From Lachnospiraceae bacterium (GTDB lineage: Bacteria > Bacillota > Clostridia > Lachnospirales > Lachnospiraceae), in assembly GCA_910575605.1 (NCBI GenBank), contig CAJTEW010000008.1:62001-126000 (forward strand): a stretch of DNA of 64,000 nucleotides. Direction: 5' to 3'. Position numbers and translations under genes: made by a program. Below are positions 24,186 to 33,338 of this stretch, piece after piece (within the stretch, counting starts at the first letter, position 1; the number at the start of each line of letters is the position of its first letter). The notes under the pieces were generated by a model. It had not been told where the DNA came from and ran no database searches. It saw only the letters and a program-made list of their open reading frames with translations.

Positions 24186-25814
24186 TTAAATATTCTCATT
24201 TCGAATCATATAAATCTTAAGAGCTAGTTCAATCTCTGTATGGAGTGTTGCATCATGCAGATCCAGATCAAGGATTTCACAGATCTTCTGAAACCGATAC
24301 TTTGCAGAGTTATAATGGATAAACAGCATTTCTGAGGCAGCCTTTACATTCCAGCCGCAGTTTACAATTGTCTGCAGTGTTTCAATAAGCGTAGAATTAT
24401 GCTGGCTGTCATATTCTTTTAAGGGCGCAATATATTTTCGGCAGAATTCAATTGTCTCCTTCTGGTCGGAAACGGAAATCAATAGTTTAAAGATTCCAAG
24501 CTGTTCATAAAACAGAATACAGTCAAACCTCTGCAGCTGATAAATAATCTGTATAACGTTTTTTGCCTGTTCAAAGCTTTGATGAATATCAATTACATCA
24601 TCTATATATGAACCGACAGCCATAGAAACAGTAAAAGGAACAATCCCGGCAAGGGATGTGCGCAGCTCTGCGAATACTCTCTCCAGTGCCGGCCTTGCAG
24701 ACGAAGCTTCCTTTCCCGGAAGGAGGAAGGAAATAAAATCACTCTGCTGATAGTATTTGGCACACGGAAAAGACCGGGTCATATAGGTGATGGAGGAATC
24801 AAATATAAGCTCGGTATAAGACTGCAGCTTGTCATTTGTTGCAGGGTCAAGCTTTTGTAAATAGTGCTTTTTAATATTGTTTATATCTATAATAACAGCA
24901 CAGCCTCCGCCGCTTAAATCCCAGTCATAGAGCTGAGATCTTGTGTGTATCTCTTCCTTGGTCTTAACATTGTGGAGCATCAAATCCTCCACAAAGGAGG
25001 AATGGTACTTTTCTTCTATGAGATTTGTACTGATGAGCACCTGCATACGAAGGATGATAACGACAGCCGCATTTTCAACAGCCGTCTTATAAATGTTAAT
25101 TTCCCATTCGCTTTTCGGCGTCTCAGCCTGTTCCCGGAAAATAAGTATATAGCCGAACCGCCTTTTTTTATTTTTAACAACAAACTGCTCAAAAGTATCT
25201 GTTTCTGCAATTTTAGAGAGAATTTCACTGTAAGGGAGTCTGCGCAGGGCTGACAAGGCAGGATGTTCATTTTCGGAGAAGTATATATTTTTAAATACAG
25301 TATCCACGTAGGCGGAGGGGCGGTGAATTAGGGAGCTTAAGGTGTGCAGAATTTCCGGTATGGTATTGTCGTTGATGGCCAGAGTCGTGAATTTCTCATG
25401 AATAAGGCTGGCCTCCTTAAGCTCTGCCGCCTGGGTTGCAATAATGCTGGAGAGTGCAGGTGTAATAATATCTGCAAAGGAATATCTGCCCGGACAGAAA
25501 ATGAGAGGAAAATCATATGCATTTGACAAATCAATGGCTCTTTGAGGGACTTCCTTTAGGTAGCGTCCTGTTTTTACGAATAGAGCGCTGGCATTGCGGG
25601 AAATCAGTTTTTGCACAAATTCACAGAAGGAGGCTTCACTGTCTCTTGATGCATAGGTGGTTGTGATTACTACTTCATTGCCGTTCAGCCAGTTGAATCC
25701 ATCGGGGGTGTCGATTACCGTTACTGTAGATATTTTTCTGTGAAGCCCAAGCTCTCCGGATATCACCTTGAATCCTGACAATGTTGGAACCTGTAATAAT
25801 TCATAAACTGTCAT
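24186..25814 (-). CDS. PucR-family transcriptional regulator
   Basis: A 542-residue regulator. The N-terminal PucR domain (about residues 1-125) contains LLQVPTLSGFKVISGELGLHR and the VIDTPDGFNWLNGNEVVITTTYA motif. A long middle GGDEF-like/ligand region follows. The C-terminal helix-turn-helix (about 485-535) reads GWNVKAASEMLFIHYNSAKYRFQKI, typical of the PucR/CdaR HTH_30. It is divergent from the DUF5058 operon, and PucR proteins usually control adjacent purine, amino-acid or amide catabolism genes. It therefore probably activates the transporter pair and M20 hydrolase in response to their substrate. AAAGGA precedes the start. Confidence 0.9.
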   Translation of the reverse strand: MTVYELLQVPTLSGFKVISGELGLHRKISTVTVIDTPDGFNWLNGNEVVITTTYASRDSEASFCEFVQKLISRNASALFVKTGRYLKEVPQRAIDLSNAYDFPLIFCPGRYSFADIITPALSSIIATQAAELKEASLIHEKFTTLAINDNTIPEILHTLSSLIHRPSAYVDTVFKNIYFSENEHPALSALRRLPYSEILSKIAETDTFEQFVVKNKKRRFGYILIFREQAETPKSEWEINIYKTAVENAAVVIILRMQVLISTNLIEEKYHSSFVEDLMLHNVKTKEEIHTRSQLYDWDLSGGGCAVIIDINNIKKHYLQKLDPATNDKLQSYTELIFDSSITYMTRSFPCAKYYQQSDFISFLLPGKEASSARPALERVFAELRTSLAGIVPFTVSMAVGSYIDDVIDIHQSFEQAKNVIQIIYQLQRFDCILFYEQLGIFKLLISVSDQKETIEFCRKYIAPLKEYDSQHNSTLIETLQTIVNCGWNVKAASEMLFIHYNSAKYRFQKICEILDLDLHDATLHTEIELALKIYMIRNENI

Positions 25815-25927
25815 TAAAGAAATTTCCTTTCATTGAGTACTTTTGTATATTGGGTATATTATAAAACATTTTAAAAAATATGTACTTGTATCTGAGGTAT
25901 AAAATGGAAAATTAAAAATTGTTTTTG

Positions 25928-25957
25928 GAATACAAAAAATAGGTCTGAAATACAAAA
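25928..25957. promoter_or_regulatory. direct repeats, candidate PucR operator
   Basis: GAATACAAAA at 25928-25937 and AAATACAAAA at 25948-25957 have an exact 20-base spacing (two helix turns), in the divergent region between the PucR-type regulator and the DUF5058 operon. This spacing is what a dimeric helix-turn-helix activator would need. No binding site is known. Confidence 0.35.
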
Positions 25958-26052
25958 CCATAGGGCTGGCTTTGGTCTGTGAACATATATATTTTGTGCT
26001 AAAGGAGTGATAGACTGTTAATAATAAATAAGGATAAAGGAGTGAGGAACTT

Positions 26053-26763
26053 ATGGATTACGTAAAAATTTCAAATTCATTCACAGTGTATCTTTTGTGT
26101 GGAATTACGGTAGTAATTGCCCTTCTGCAGGCTGTTCTTTATATAAGAATGGCTAAGAAGATGACAGTGAAGGCAAATGTTCCGGCAGCAGTGCCAAAGC
26201 AGGCATTCAGAATCGGACTTATCTCGGCGATTGGGCCTGCCCTTGGTGTATTCATTGTAATGGTAGGTCTTATGTCCTCTATCGGCGGGCCGATGGCGTG
26301 GATGCGTCTTTCTATTATCGGTGCGGCGCCGACAGAGCTTACGGCTGCGACCTTAGGAGCAGAAGCGGCGGGAGCAGAGCTTGGCGGTGCTGGGTTTACG
26401 CTGAATGTAATGGCGATTACCTGGTTTGTCATGGCGCTTAACGGAGCCGGATGGCTGATTGTGACAGGATGTTTTACCCCGGCGCTTGAAAAGGTGCGTG
26501 ACAAGATGTCCGGCGGAGATTCAAAGTGGCTGGTTGTTTTAAGCGGGGCTTGCTCAATTGGTATTTTCGGTTACCTGAATGCAAACGATATTGCAAAAGG
26601 TATTGGGAATGCAGCGGCAGTTATCGGCGGTATTATTTCTATGGCTCTTCTGCAAAAATTTTTGGTACCCAAATTTCCGAAGGTTAAAGAGTATACTTTG
26701 GGTATTGCAATGATTATTGGAATGGCGTGTGGAATTATTTATGACATGATGGCAGGCGTATAG
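26053..26763 (+). CDS. DUF5058 family membrane protein (transporter-like subunit)
   Basis: A 236-residue polytopic membrane protein with about six hydrophobic segments, for example FTVYLLCGITVVIALLQAV, IGLISAIGPALGVFIVMVG and VIGGIISMALL. Its Gly/Ala-rich helices, including LGAEAAGAELGG, match the DUF5058 family found in Clostridia beside amidohydrolases. It is 12 bases from the next membrane protein, so the two probably form a two-subunit transporter for the substrate or product of the M20 enzyme that follows. The ATG at 26053 lies after GGAGTGAGGAA. Transport function is inferred only from topology and context. Confidence 0.82.
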   Translation: MDYVKISNSFTVYLLCGITVVIALLQAVLYIRMAKKMTVKANVPAAVPKQAFRIGLISAIGPALGVFIVMVGLMSSIGGPMAWMRLSIIGAAPTELTAATLGAEAAGAELGGAGFTLNVMAITWFVMALNGAGWLIVTGCFTPALEKVRDKMSGGDSKWLVVLSGACSIGIFGYLNANDIAKGIGNAAAVIGGIISMALLQKFLVPKFPKVKEYTLGIAMIIGMACGIIYDMMAGV

Positions 26764-26775
26764 GAGGTATGTGAG

Positions 26776-27444
26776 ATGGATAATAAAAGTTTGATGAAAG
26801 AATGGAAAAGGGGAAGTGTGCGTATTGGTTCTCCGACAAATCTCCTTGCGGCGTTTACCGCATTTCTGCCGGCTCTTTGGCTGTGTATTACATATAACTG
26901 CTGGCCGGATCCGAAGGTTGTGTTAGCTGGCTGGGGAATGGTAGCATTATCCTTTGGAGCATTTTATGTGGTAGAGCCAGTGTCCTACTATGCAGCACTG
27001 GGTATGACTGGAACCTATTTAAGCTTTCTGTCCGGTAATATCGGAAATATGCGTGTGCCATGTGCGACGATGGCGCTGGAGGTAACAGACAGCGAGACTG
27101 GTTCCATTCAGGCAGAAATCGTTTCTACGATGGCAATATGCGGCTCTATTATTACAAATCTGGTTGCGACAACGGCAGCGGTATTTTTAGGAGCAACAAT
27201 TGTAGCAGTACTTCCGGAATTTATTGTAGCCGGACTTACAAAGTATGCAGCATCTGCAATTTTTGGTGCGACCTTTGCTACATATGCCCTGAAATATCCG
27301 AAGGTAGCGGTATTTGGACTTGGCGTGCCATTGATTCTGAAATATACGCTTGCTCCGCAGGCATGGATTCTTATAGTAGTGGCTGTATTCGGAAGCCTCG
27401 CATGGTCGAGAGTATTATATACACTAGAAAATAAAAAAGCATAG
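26776..27444 (+). CDS. membrane protein, partner of the DUF5058 protein
   Basis: A 222-residue membrane protein with about six segments (for example FTAFLPALWLCITYN, ALGMTGTYLSFLSGNIGNM, VAVFGLGVPLILKYT). The motif SGNIGNMRVPCA is notable for a helix break with small residues, as in substrate paths of transporters. GGAGGT precedes the ATG. It sits between the DUF5058 gene and the M20 hydrolase in one operon. I do not know a characterised homolog; the pair is best seen as an uncharacterised importer or exporter. Confidence 0.75.
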   Translation: MDNKSLMKEWKRGSVRIGSPTNLLAAFTAFLPALWLCITYNCWPDPKVVLAGWGMVALSFGAFYVVEPVSYYAALGMTGTYLSFLSGNIGNMRVPCATMALEVTDSETGSIQAEIVSTMAICGSIITNLVATTAAVFLGATIVAVLPEFIVAGLTKYAASAIFGATFATYALKYPKVAVFGLGVPLILKYTLAPQAWILIVVAVFGSLAWSRVLYTLENKKA

Positions 27445-27469
27445 GCGTATGATTATTGGAGGGAATAGA

Positions 27470-28654
27470 ATGAATATGTGGAAAGAATGTGAAGCATTAC
27501 AGGATGGGCTGGTCAAGATGAGAAGAGAGCTCCATCAGATTCCGGAAATCGGTAAAATGCTTCCAAAGACACAGCAATATGTTGTAAAAGAACTGGAAAA
27601 GCTTGGAATACCTTACCGATGTTCAAAGACTGACAGCAGTATTATTGCAGATATAACCGGAGGAAAGCCCGGAAAGACAATTGCGCTCCGTGCAGATATG
27701 GATGCTCTTACCATACAGGAGGCAAATGAAGTAGACTATATTTCGACACATGAGGGATGTATGCATGCATGCGGACATGATGCTCATATAACAATGCTTT
27801 TGGGGGCAGCTAAGATACTGTGTGAGCACAAGGAAGAATTATGCGGAAATGTGCGTCTTTTGTTCCAGACTGCAGAAGAGCTGTCAAAAGGTGCACAGAT
27901 TATAATTGAGGACGGAGCAATGGATGGCGTGGATGCTGTATTTGGCCAGCATATCGGTACAATTATTGACAAAACAGCGCCGGCAGGAACCATTATTGCT
28001 GTACCAGGGTGCTGCATGGCTTCCTTTGACCGTTTTGTTATTACGGTAAAGGGAAAGGGCTGTCATGGCTCGTCACCGGAAAAGGGAGTTGATCCTATTA
28101 ATATTGCTTCCCATATTGTAATTTCTTTAGAGGAGATAATTGCAAGAGAAATAGCAGCGACAAAGGCTGCAGTTACGACTATCGGCTCCATACATGGAGG
28201 AAATGTATATAATGTTATTCCAGAGACAGTTACAATTGAAGGAACAATTCGTGCACTTGAGGAGGAAGTAAGGCAGTATCAGGCAAAACGTATACAGGAA
28301 ATTGCCTGTGGCGTGGCAGCGGCCTTTGGAGGAACGGCAGAGGTAGAGATGGACTGGGGAGCTCCTCCTGTTGTAAATCATGACGAGATGACGAAGCTGG
28401 CACAAGAATCGGCAAAAAATGTTGTGGGAGAGGAACATGTTGTCGTTTCACTTCCAGCGCCGAATATGGGTGGAGAGGATTTTGCATATTATCTTCAGAA
28501 AGCACCAGGTGCATTCTGTTTCTTAAGCTCGTCAAATACAGAGAAGAATACAGATGTTCCGCATCATAATCCAAAGTTCAATATTGATGAGGATGTGCTG
28601 TATAAGGGTTCTGCATTATTTGTTGACATAGTGGAGAGGTTTTTAAACCGATAA
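27470..28654 (+). CDS. M20D family amidohydrolase (hippurate/IAA-amino acid hydrolase type)
   Basis: A 394-residue cytoplasmic metallo-hydrolase that cleaves N-acyl amino acids or similar amides. Metal-site motifs are visible: ADMDAL, MHACGHDAHITMLL, QTAEE (catalytic Glu), a late His in FGQHIG and PNMGGEDFAYY near the C-terminus. The dimerisation domain lies in the middle (CHGSSPEKGVDPI). I chose ATG 27470, six bases after GGAGGG; the ATG at 27449 has none. It is the last gene of the operon with the two membrane proteins and the divergent PucR regulator, so the system probably imports and deacylates one amide compound. Confidence 0.9.
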   Translation: MNMWKECEALQDGLVKMRRELHQIPEIGKMLPKTQQYVVKELEKLGIPYRCSKTDSSIIADITGGKPGKTIALRADMDALTIQEANEVDYISTHEGCMHACGHDAHITMLLGAAKILCEHKEELCGNVRLLFQTAEELSKGAQIIIEDGAMDGVDAVFGQHIGTIIDKTAPAGTIIAVPGCCMASFDRFVITVKGKGCHGSSPEKGVDPINIASHIVISLEEIIAREIAATKAAVTTIGSIHGGNVYNVIPETVTIEGTIRALEEEVRQYQAKRIQEIACGVAAAFGGTAEVEMDWGAPPVVNHDEMTKLAQESAKNVVGEEHVVVSLPAPNMGGEDFAYYLQKAPGAFCFLSSSNTEKNTDVPHHNPKFNIDEDVLYKGSALFVDIVERFLNR

Positions 28655-28711
28655 AATATCGTCCCCTGGGGGCAGAAGGCGTAAGTCTTCTGCCCTCTCT
28701 CATGCTGGGGA

Positions 28712-28788
28712 GGGGACGGTGTAAAATGAGAAAGTGCCTGTCCCCTCCCTGGATGGGGACAGGCACTTTCTCATTTTACACCGTCCCC
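28712..28788. repeat. 77-bp long-arm palindrome, copy 2
   Basis: The same element as at 24101 and 58101, with a perfect 34-base pairing (28712-28745 with 28755-28788). At the variable stem position it has GGTG in the left arm and matching CACC in the right arm. It overlaps the 3' end of the transglutaminase gene and supplies its stop codon. Confidence 0.9.
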
Positions 28789-29868
28789 GAAGTATTCATC
28801 CTCCACATATCCAAGTGCTTTTTTTTGTTCTTCATCAAATAAAAAGGTATCCACCTCAGGAGTTCCGGTATCTGCAAGCGTACAGTCAATATATCTTCTC
28901 TCACCGTCAATATATACAGCATTCCAGCAGTGCTTTGTACCATTATACTCTCCCAGCAATGTATAGCACGGAAGTCCGAGCTGGCCGCAGAGAGCCTGAA
29001 ATGCCCTTGCATAGCCGGTACAGACGGTTTTTCTGTCTACTAAAGCGCCGTAGGCGCTTCGCTGCCTGTGCATGTCGGCGGTTACATATTCCGGTCCCAT
29101 AAGTGTAGCCTGTGAAAGTGTTTCGTCATATTCTACATGCTCCAGCAGAAAGTCGTAGACTGCCTTATAAAGTCCGCCGCTGTTTTCTGCCTGAGAAATG
29201 TGTGAGGCAGCATTAACAGCTGCCTGGTAAAGCTCATCCTGCCTGGCCTGGAGGACTTCTTCATCAGCAGGGAAACTGGCCCAGGTAAGAATCAGTTTTT
29301 CTCCATTCCTAGGAGGGAATATGGAATAGGTGAGTTCAGTAGCTTCATATGCCATGAGGCTGCAGTTGACTTCTGCACTGTTCATGCAGTCAAATATCTG
29401 TGCATCAGAAATGGTATTTTCTTTAAGAAGCACAGCTGTAATCTTCCAGTGCTTAAGATAACCTTCTGTAAATAAATCTTCCAGATCTTCTATGTTATTT
29501 ATTGTATAGACGGCTTTGCAGCCTTCGTAAGCATCTATGTAGGACATTTTATAGTCTACTGCCAGAACATCTCTGGTCTGGTTATATTTTATGGAAACAT
29601 CCTTAAGTAGACACTGCATCAGATATCTGTCCTGGAAGTGCTCTTTTACTGTTTTGGTTATTTTCTCTTTAAGCCCGGGCGTGTAAGTATATACCATTTG
29701 AAATTCAGTTTCTCCTTTTCTTAAGGCCTGCTCCATTGTGTCCAGTACGAGCTGGCAGGAAAAGGTGGGAAGAGTTTCTTTACGGGCAGCGTCTGTTTTA
29801 GAGCAGCCAGTCAGACTGCAGGCAAGTAAAAGAAATAATAAGATATCAGTTAAATAAATTTTCCGCAT
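28771..29868 (-). CDS. transglutaminase-like lipoprotein
   Basis: A lipoprotein of about 365 residues: type II signal peptide with a lipobox at CSLTGC, then a long N-terminal region and a C-terminal transglutaminase-like (papain-fold) domain. The domain shows the catalytic Cys in DRKTVCTGYARAFQALCG, the His in TKHCWNAVYIDGE and the Asp in YIDCTLAD. It probably acts as a surface protease or peptidase-like enzyme. The last residues, FGDGVK and the stop, are encoded by the 77-bp palindrome. ATG 29868 after AGGAGA is preferred; ATG 29880 is possible. Confidence 0.88.
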   Translation of the reverse strand: MRKIYLTDILLFLLLACSLTGCSKTDAARKETLPTFSCQLVLDTMEQALRKGETEFQMVYTYTPGLKEKITKTVKEHFQDRYLMQCLLKDVSIKYNQTRDVLAVDYKMSYIDAYEGCKAVYTINNIEDLEDLFTEGYLKHWKITAVLLKENTISDAQIFDCMNSAEVNCSLMAYEATELTYSIFPPRNGEKLILTWASFPADEEVLQARQDELYQAAVNAASHISQAENSGGLYKAVYDFLLEHVEYDETLSQATLMGPEYVTADMHRQRSAYGALVDRKTVCTGYARAFQALCGQLGLPCYTLLGEYNGTKHCWNAVYIDGERRYIDCTLADTGTPEVDTFLFDEEQKKALGYVEDEYFGDGVK

Positions 29869-30011
29869 TTCTCTCCTCATTCTTTTTACAAAACATAGTG
29901 CATTTTTAGTTTAACATGTAAGTATGAAAAGTAAAAGTGAAATGTGTGTGCTGTATATTAGGGAAAAAAGAAGAAATTTTATTTTTTATACTATTATTTA
30001 CAAAAAAGGTA

Positions 30012-30039
30012 TTGACAACATGAAATATTATTTTATAAT
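30012..30039 (+). promoter_or_regulatory. sigma-A type promoter of the first sugar ABC operon
   Basis: TTGACA at 30012-30017 and TATAAT at 30034-30039 with 16 bases between them; the start point should be near 30046, about 137 bases before the solute-binding protein gene. This is a strong consensus promoter. The rest of the 29881-30182 gap is AT-rich and contains the operator-like repeat below. Confidence 0.8.
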
Positions 30040-30064
30040 ATAGCTATACAAAAAGCACAAGTAA

Positions 30065-30097
30065 ATATCGAAAAGAATTGTCGAAACATGTCGATAT
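30065..30097. promoter_or_regulatory. inverted repeat downstream of promoter, candidate operator
   Basis: ATATCGA at 30065-30071 and TCGATAT at 30091-30097 flank a centre containing TGTCGAA (30079-30085). It sits just after the predicted transcription start, where a bound repressor would block transcription. The RpiR-type regulator of this operon is the natural candidate. The inner TGTCGAA also matches a Spo0A box. Confidence 0.45.
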
Positions 30098-30182
30098 TCA
30101 CAAAAATAGGACATGCTTTTCGTGCAAAAAGCTAGATATTTCCATGTGCTGAAATAAAATTTCTTTTAAAGGAGGAAGAATT

Positions 30183-31496
30183 ATGAAATTCAAAACAGTA
30201 GCAAAGAAGATTCTTTCAGCAGCAGTTGTAGGTACTATGGTACTGTCACTGGCAGCATGCGGCGGCAGCGGCGGAGGAACTTCAGATGACAGCAAGGATG
30301 AAGGCGGTTCAGATGACAGCGGCGACGGAGTGACACTTGAATTCCAGCAGTGGTGGGGCGTAGAGATTCCAGACGGCGCTCTTGCAGACATCTGCCAGAA
30401 GTTTACAGATGACACAGGCATTAAGATTGACCTTTTAAGCAATCCTTACGCAGATACAAAGACACAGATTGCATCAGGTGCAGCTTCCGGAACGATGGCT
30501 GATGTAGTTGGTCTTGACGGTTCATGGGTATATGACTTTGCAAAGCAGGGCTCTATCGCTAACCTGACAGATCTGATGGGAAGTGCAGGCTATGATGACA
30601 GCCAGTTATCTTCACAGATTCAGTTTGAAGGCAATACATATATGATTCCGGTTGTAAACTTTGCATATCCGATGTATGCGAATATGGATATCCTGAAAGA
30701 AGCAGGCGTTAATGAGCTTCCGACAACCCGTGAAGAGTTCCTTGCAGCATGCGAGGCTGTAAAGAAGAACGGTGTTGCAGGATGGGCAATTCCATTATCT
30801 TCAGAGTCACCGAGTGGTATTCAGAACCAGTTTATGACATGGCTGTGGGCATCAGGCGGTTCTATGCTTAAGGATGGCAAGCCGAATCTTGAAGGTAATG
30901 CAGAGCTTGAAGCTACAGTTGAATTTGTAAAAGAGTTATTTGATAAGGGCTATATTGCAGAAGGTTCCTATTCTATGAAAGAGCCTGACATGGTTGAAGA
31001 GTTTACAAACGGACGTGTTGCATTTATGACAGACGGTGTTTCCCATCTGACAACTATCAAAGATGGTGCTCCGGATCTTAACTTTGACTATATCACCGTT
31101 CCTACAGTAGAAGGATTCTCAGGAACAAGCGGAATGGATGTTGCTAACTGGGGTATTGGTATCGCTGAGAACTGTGAGCATAAGGAAGAGGCTTGGAAAT
31201 TTGTTGAGTATCTTATGAGCCCGGAAGTAAATGCTGAGCTTGCAGTACTGGCTAATGCATTCCCTGGAAATTCCAAGGCTGAGCCGGATTACTCATCTTC
31301 TGACGAGTTATTCGTAAAAGCATATGAGCTTTTCCAGAGCTGTGAAGCAGTCAACGAATTTACAGGTGCACCTACATCTGAAGATTTGATGAGAAGCTTT
31401 GGCGAAGAATTACAGTTATATCTTGACGGAGATACAGCTTCAGCAGCAGATATGCTGAAAGCAGCTCAGGAGCGCTGGACGCCGGCATTTGAGTAG
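30183..31496 (+). CDS. ABC transporter sugar-binding lipoprotein
   Basis: A 437-residue extracellular solute-binding protein (family 1). The signal peptide ends in a lipobox (SLAAC-GG), followed by a Gly/Ser/Asp-rich flexible linker that spaces the receptor from the membrane. The mature domain has the typical GIKIDLLSNPYADTKTQI and WVYDFAKQGSIANLTDL motifs and GIGIAENCEHKEEAWKFVEYL near the C-terminus. It captures a sugar or oligosaccharide for the two permeases downstream. AAAGGAGGAAGAATT precedes the ATG. No ATPase gene is in this operon, so a shared MsmX-like ATPase elsewhere is expected. Confidence 0.92.
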   Translation: MKFKTVAKKILSAAVVGTMVLSLAACGGSGGGTSDDSKDEGGSDDSGDGVTLEFQQWWGVEIPDGALADICQKFTDDTGIKIDLLSNPYADTKTQIASGAASGTMADVVGLDGSWVYDFAKQGSIANLTDLMGSAGYDDSQLSSQIQFEGNTYMIPVVNFAYPMYANMDILKEAGVNELPTTREEFLAACEAVKKNGVAGWAIPLSSESPSGIQNQFMTWLWASGGSMLKDGKPNLEGNAELEATVEFVKELFDKGYIAEGSYSMKEPDMVEEFTNGRVAFMTDGVSHLTTIKDGAPDLNFDYITVPTVEGFSGTSGMDVANWGIGIAENCEHKEEAWKFVEYLMSPEVNAELAVLANAFPGNSKAEPDYSSSDELFVKAYELFQSCEAVNEFTGAPTSEDLMRSFGEELQLYLDGDTASAADMLKAAQERWTPAFE

Positions 31497-31542
31497 GATG
31501 CAGGCTGCCTGTTAAGAGATAAAAGAACAAGGGGCAAAGATT

Positions 31543-31575
31543 ATGGGCTGTGCGCTTGCTTTGCGTACAGCCCAT
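31543..31575 (+). terminator. hairpin between binding-protein and permease genes
   Basis: ATGGGCTGTGCGC and GCGTACAGCCCAT form a strong stem without a long T-run. Such hairpins after binding-protein genes usually stabilise the upstream mRNA or partly stop transcription, giving more receptor than permease. Confidence 0.6.
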
Positions 31576-31605
31576 TTACTCTAAAGTGAAGGAGATGAGT
31601 TTGAG

Positions 31606-32484
31606 TTGACGAAAGGGAAAAAGCTTATAACACCGTATTTATATCTCCTGCCAACAATCGTATTGATGTGCATTTTGCTGATTGTACCGATTGTTATGGT
31701 TATTGGTTATTCTTTCTATGATAATGTTATCATAAATAAGAATCCGGTATTCGTTGGCATGGAGAATTATGTTAAAGTATTATCGGATCCTGTATTTTTT
31801 GTAGCAATCAAAAATACGCTGTTTTTTGTACTTATCAGTATTGTTGCGCATTTTCTCATTGGAATGCTTTTTGCAATGCTTCTGAATACGAGATACTTAG
31901 GCGTTATGACAAAGGGAATCTTCCGTGTTATTTATGCACTGCCGTGGATGTTTACGGCATCTGTAATTGCAATTGTATGGCGAATGATGTTAAACCCTAA
32001 TGGCGTGCTTAACTATCTGATGACAAATGCTGGAATCATCAGTGAGAAGATAGAGTGGCTGGCTTCAAGGGATGTGGCCCTTGCCTCGGTTACACTTATT
32101 AATATATGGTCCGGTTATCCGTTCTATATGATAAGTATTCTGGCTGGTCTGCAGGGAATTTCCACAGATTTATATGAGGCTTCCGCTCTTGACGGAGCTA
32201 ACGCGGTGCAGACCTTCTTTAAAATTACGATTCCGCAGCTTAAGCCAATCTTAATAAGCCTCCTTATGCTGGATTTTGTATGGACACTGCAGCAGTTCGC
32301 GTTAATCTGGATGACTACAGGAGGCGGACCGGTAAATGCAACAGAAACAATCAGTACCTACATATATAAGCAGGGCTTCAGTAAGTACCAGTACTCCATG
32401 GCATCTGCTGGAGCGGTTATACTGCTTATTGTATGTACAATCATAGGAATCTTCTATGTAAGACAACAGAAAGCGGGGGATTAA
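31606..32484 (+). CDS. ABC sugar permease, MalF type
   Basis: A 292-residue inner-membrane permease with six segments. It carries the EAA loop DLYEASALDGANAVQTFFKITIPQLKP, which contacts the ATPase. The start is TTG 31606: the frame is closed by a stop 24 bases upstream and no ATG lies between. GGAGA stands eleven bases before it. It forms a heterodimer with the next permease and receives the sugar from the lipoprotein encoded upstream. Confidence 0.92.
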   Translation: MTKGKKLITPYLYLLPTIVLMCILLIVPIVMVIGYSFYDNVIINKNPVFVGMENYVKVLSDPVFFVAIKNTLFFVLISIVAHFLIGMLFAMLLNTRYLGVMTKGIFRVIYALPWMFTASVIAIVWRMMLNPNGVLNYLMTNAGIISEKIEWLASRDVALASVTLINIWSGYPFYMISILAGLQGISTDLYEASALDGANAVQTFFKITIPQLKPILISLLMLDFVWTLQQFALIWMTTGGGPVNATETISTYIYKQGFSKYQYSMASAGAVILLIVCTIIGIFYVRQQKAGD

Positions 32485-32486
32485 GC

Positions 32487-33323
32487 ATGATTGGAAAGAA
32501 AAAATTATGGGTACAGATTATTATTATAATATTACTGCTTATCGGAACTGTATGGGCAGGGTTTCCGATTTTATGGATGATTTTAAATTCTTTTAAGCCA
32601 AATTCAGAGATTTTTGCATGGCCGCCCACATGGATTTCTGAGAATTTCAGCCTGGATGCATATAAGGCTATTTTTACAAATCCTGAGCAGGTACGTTTCT
32701 TTATTAACAGCTATGCCATATCAGCAATTGTAGTTACGGTTACATTGATTATCGGTATTCTAGCTGCCTATTCCTTCAGCCGGTTTAATTTTCCGGGAAA
32801 GGGAATCATCAATACAATTATTGTTGCAGTCCAGGCAGTACCGCCGATTACACTTTTGATTCCGTACATGAGCCTGATTGTATCATTGAAGCTGTTTAAT
32901 ACATACGGAGCGCTGATACTCACCTACATGGTATTTACACTTCCTTATGCAATATTAATGCTGACCGGATATTTTAATACTCTTCCAAAGGATTTGGACG
33001 AAGCAGTTATGATTGACGGTGGTTCCAGATTTAAGGCACTTTGGAGCGTTCTTGTTCCGCCGTCAGTTCCAGGGCTTGTTTCTGTAGGTATGTACACCTT
33101 TATGCAGGCATGGAATGAATATCTTTTTGCTTTGGCTTTGACAAAAACAAATGATATGCGTACAGTACCAGTAGGTATTAACTTACTGATGGGGCAGCAT
33201 GCGTATGAGTGGAATCAAATGATGGCCATGAGTGTGCTGGGCTCTCTGCCGATCTTATTTTTGTTCTTATTCTTCCAGAAATATTTTATCGCAGGTATGA
33301 CGGCAGGTTCAGTAAAGAACTAG
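32487..33323 (+). CDS. ABC sugar permease, MalG type
   Basis: A 278-residue inner-membrane permease, partner of the MalF-type protein. The EAA loop reads PKDLDEAVMIDGGSRFKALWSVLVPPSVP, and the C-terminus ends FIAGMTAGSVKN as in MalG-type subunits. I chose ATG 32487, two bases after the upstream stop and behind GGGGGA. A longer frame starting at 32433 lies mostly inside the previous gene. Confidence 0.92.
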   Translation: MIGKKKLWVQIIIIILLLIGTVWAGFPILWMILNSFKPNSEIFAWPPTWISENFSLDAYKAIFTNPEQVRFFINSYAISAIVVTVTLIIGILAAYSFSRFNFPGKGIINTIIVAVQAVPPITLLIPYMSLIVSLKLFNTYGALILTYMVFTLPYAILMLTGYFNTLPKDLDEAVMIDGGSRFKALWSVLVPPSVPGLVSVGMYTFMQAWNEYLFALALTKTNDMRTVPVGINLLMGQHAYEWNQMMAMSVLGSLPILFLFLFFQKYFIAGMTAGSVKN

Positions 33324-33338
33324 TACAGTTAAGGACAT

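Noticed and set aside
30079-30085. TGTCGAA as proof that the Spo0A-like regulator controls the sugar operon
   Set aside because: One exact 7-mer is expected by chance and it lies in the middle of a larger dyad better explained by the local RpiR regulator.
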